5,565 nucleotides of DNA from JAAYAY01 sp964429355 (GTDB lineage: Bacteria; Planctomycetota; Planctomycetia; Pirellulales; Thermoguttaceae). The notes beneath the pieces were generated by a model that did not search any database, had not been told where the DNA came from, and saw only the letters and a program-made list of their open reading frames with translations. Made by a program: the position numbers and the translations under genes. Of this stretch, positions 5,113 through 5,565 are shown in pieces. Position 1 is the stretch's first letter, and every line of letters starts with the position of its first letter. Location: the NCBI GenBank assembly GCA_964429355.1, contig CAYSCH010000512.1:1-5565 (forward strand), written 5' to 3'.

Positions 5113-5565
5113 ATGCCAGCCACCGAGACGGTCCACAGCAACGGTCGGAGTCCGGCCAGCCGGTATAATCGTAACCGCACGAAACGCGTTTTGTTCCCGG
5201 TGGCAGCCATTCTGCTGGGCATCTTGCCCCTGGTGCTGTTGGAGTGCGGACTGAGGGTCTTCGGGGTTGGCGGGCCGGGTGGGGAGACGGATTCCGCTGG
5301 ATTCGGCGTCTCCAACCTGTTCGAACTCGACGAAGAGCAACAGACCTACCACACGGCGCGTCACCGTCTGCTGTTCTTCGGCGCTCAACAGTTCGCCGCG
5401 AGGAAACCGCAGCAAGAGTTCCGCATTTTTGGCCTGGGCGGTTCGACCGTCTACGGGCATCCTTACCAGGCCGATACTTGCTTTCTCAAATGGCTTGAAC
5501 TGGAACTGAGCGGGCGCGACTCGTCGCGAACCTATGAATCGATCAACTGCGGCGGAATATCCTAT
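5113..5565 (+). CDS. SGNH/GDSL-type hydrolase, membrane-anchored, N-terminal part (runs off window)
   Basis: The first 151 codons of a gene that stays open to the window edge. The N-terminus is polar and basic (about 1-25, ending NRTKR). Then comes a hydrophobic signal-anchor at about 26-45 (PVAAILLGILPLVLLE), followed by CGLRVFG, a junction common in this family. The core begins at F103: FRIFGLGGSTVYGHPY contains the block I nucleophile S111. NCGGISY (145-151) is the block II region with its oxyanion glycine. The catalytic Asp/His block V should lie beyond the window. In planctomycetes, proteins with this start often carry C-terminal tetratricopeptide repeats, which cannot be checked here. 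A role as an extracytoplasmic esterase or acyl-modifying enzyme is inferred from the fold. The ATG at 5113 has AGGA ten bases before it. A GTG at 5092 is an in-frame alternative that adds seven residues, and a TAG at 5044-5046 closes the frame. Confidence 0.88.
   Translation, partial: MPATETVHSNGRSPASRYNRNRTKRVLFPVAAILLGILPLVLLECGLRVFGVGGPGGETDSAGFGVSNLFELDEEQQTYHTARHRLLFFGAQQFAARKPQQEFRIFGLGGSTVYGHPYQADTCFLKWLELELSGRDSSRTYESINCGGISY

Noticed and set aside
5163..5168. Exact TATAAT
   Set aside because: It lies inside the SGNH coding sequence (codons for R-Y-N-R), and no -35-like box lies 16-18 bp before it.
5062..5460. 132-residue minus strand frame near the right edge
   Set aside because: It is antisense to the SGNH hydrolase gene, whose motifs GLGGST and NCGGISY are clear on the + strand.
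1..5565. A linked multi-gene system spanning the window
   Set aside because: The genes are in convergent and divergent orientations with large gaps, and they share only an envelope location. No operon or partner domains connect them.

Overview
The window looks like chromosomal DNA from a GC-rich bacterium, most probably a planctomycete. The evidence is family resemblance read by eye. The gene at the right edge has the membrane-anchored SGNH-hydrolase form with a GLGGST..G.P motif and NCGGISY, which is characteristic of Planctomycetota. The other genes (an M28 peptidase with PDZ domains, a pentapeptide-repeat membrane protein, an Ala-rich lipoprotein) and the patchy use of Shine-Dalgarno sequences also fit that group. 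No database search was possible.

Layout. Bases 1-91 are a short leader with no certain feature. A secreted M28-family metallopeptidase carrying two C-terminal PDZ domains runs rightwards at 92-1657. It converges on a leftward gene (1897-3639) for a 580-residue lipoprotein, which is a very long Ala/Glu/Lys/Gln coiled coil followed by a Pro/Lys/Glu tail with an 11-residue repeat. The 239-bp convergent gap (1658-1896) holds two hairpins. One is a perfect 11-bp stem that looks like an intrinsic terminator for the lipoprotein gene and resembles a dispersed palindromic repeat. Upstream of the lipoprotein gene is a 461-bp gap (3640-4100) with no convincing gene, but with a near-perfect dyad (TGTCAC-C-GTGACA) and a set of interleaved inverted repeats.

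A second leftward gene (4101-4967) encodes a single-pass membrane protein with about 30 uninterrupted pentapeptide repeats. Its better start is an ATG with a good ribosome binding site, 12 nt inside the longest possible frame. Across a 145-bp divergent gap, the SGNH-hydrolase gene starts at 5113 and runs off the window at 5565.

All four genes encode exported or membrane-anchored proteins, so the window reads as an ordinary cell-envelope neighbourhood. They sit in opposing orientations and are not one operon, and nothing in the sequence shows that they act in one pathway. I see no insertion sequence, CRISPR array, RNA gene, toxin-antitoxin pair or defence system. The most interesting items are the palindromic hairpin, the architecture of the coiled-coil lipoprotein and the regulatory-looking gap upstream of it.
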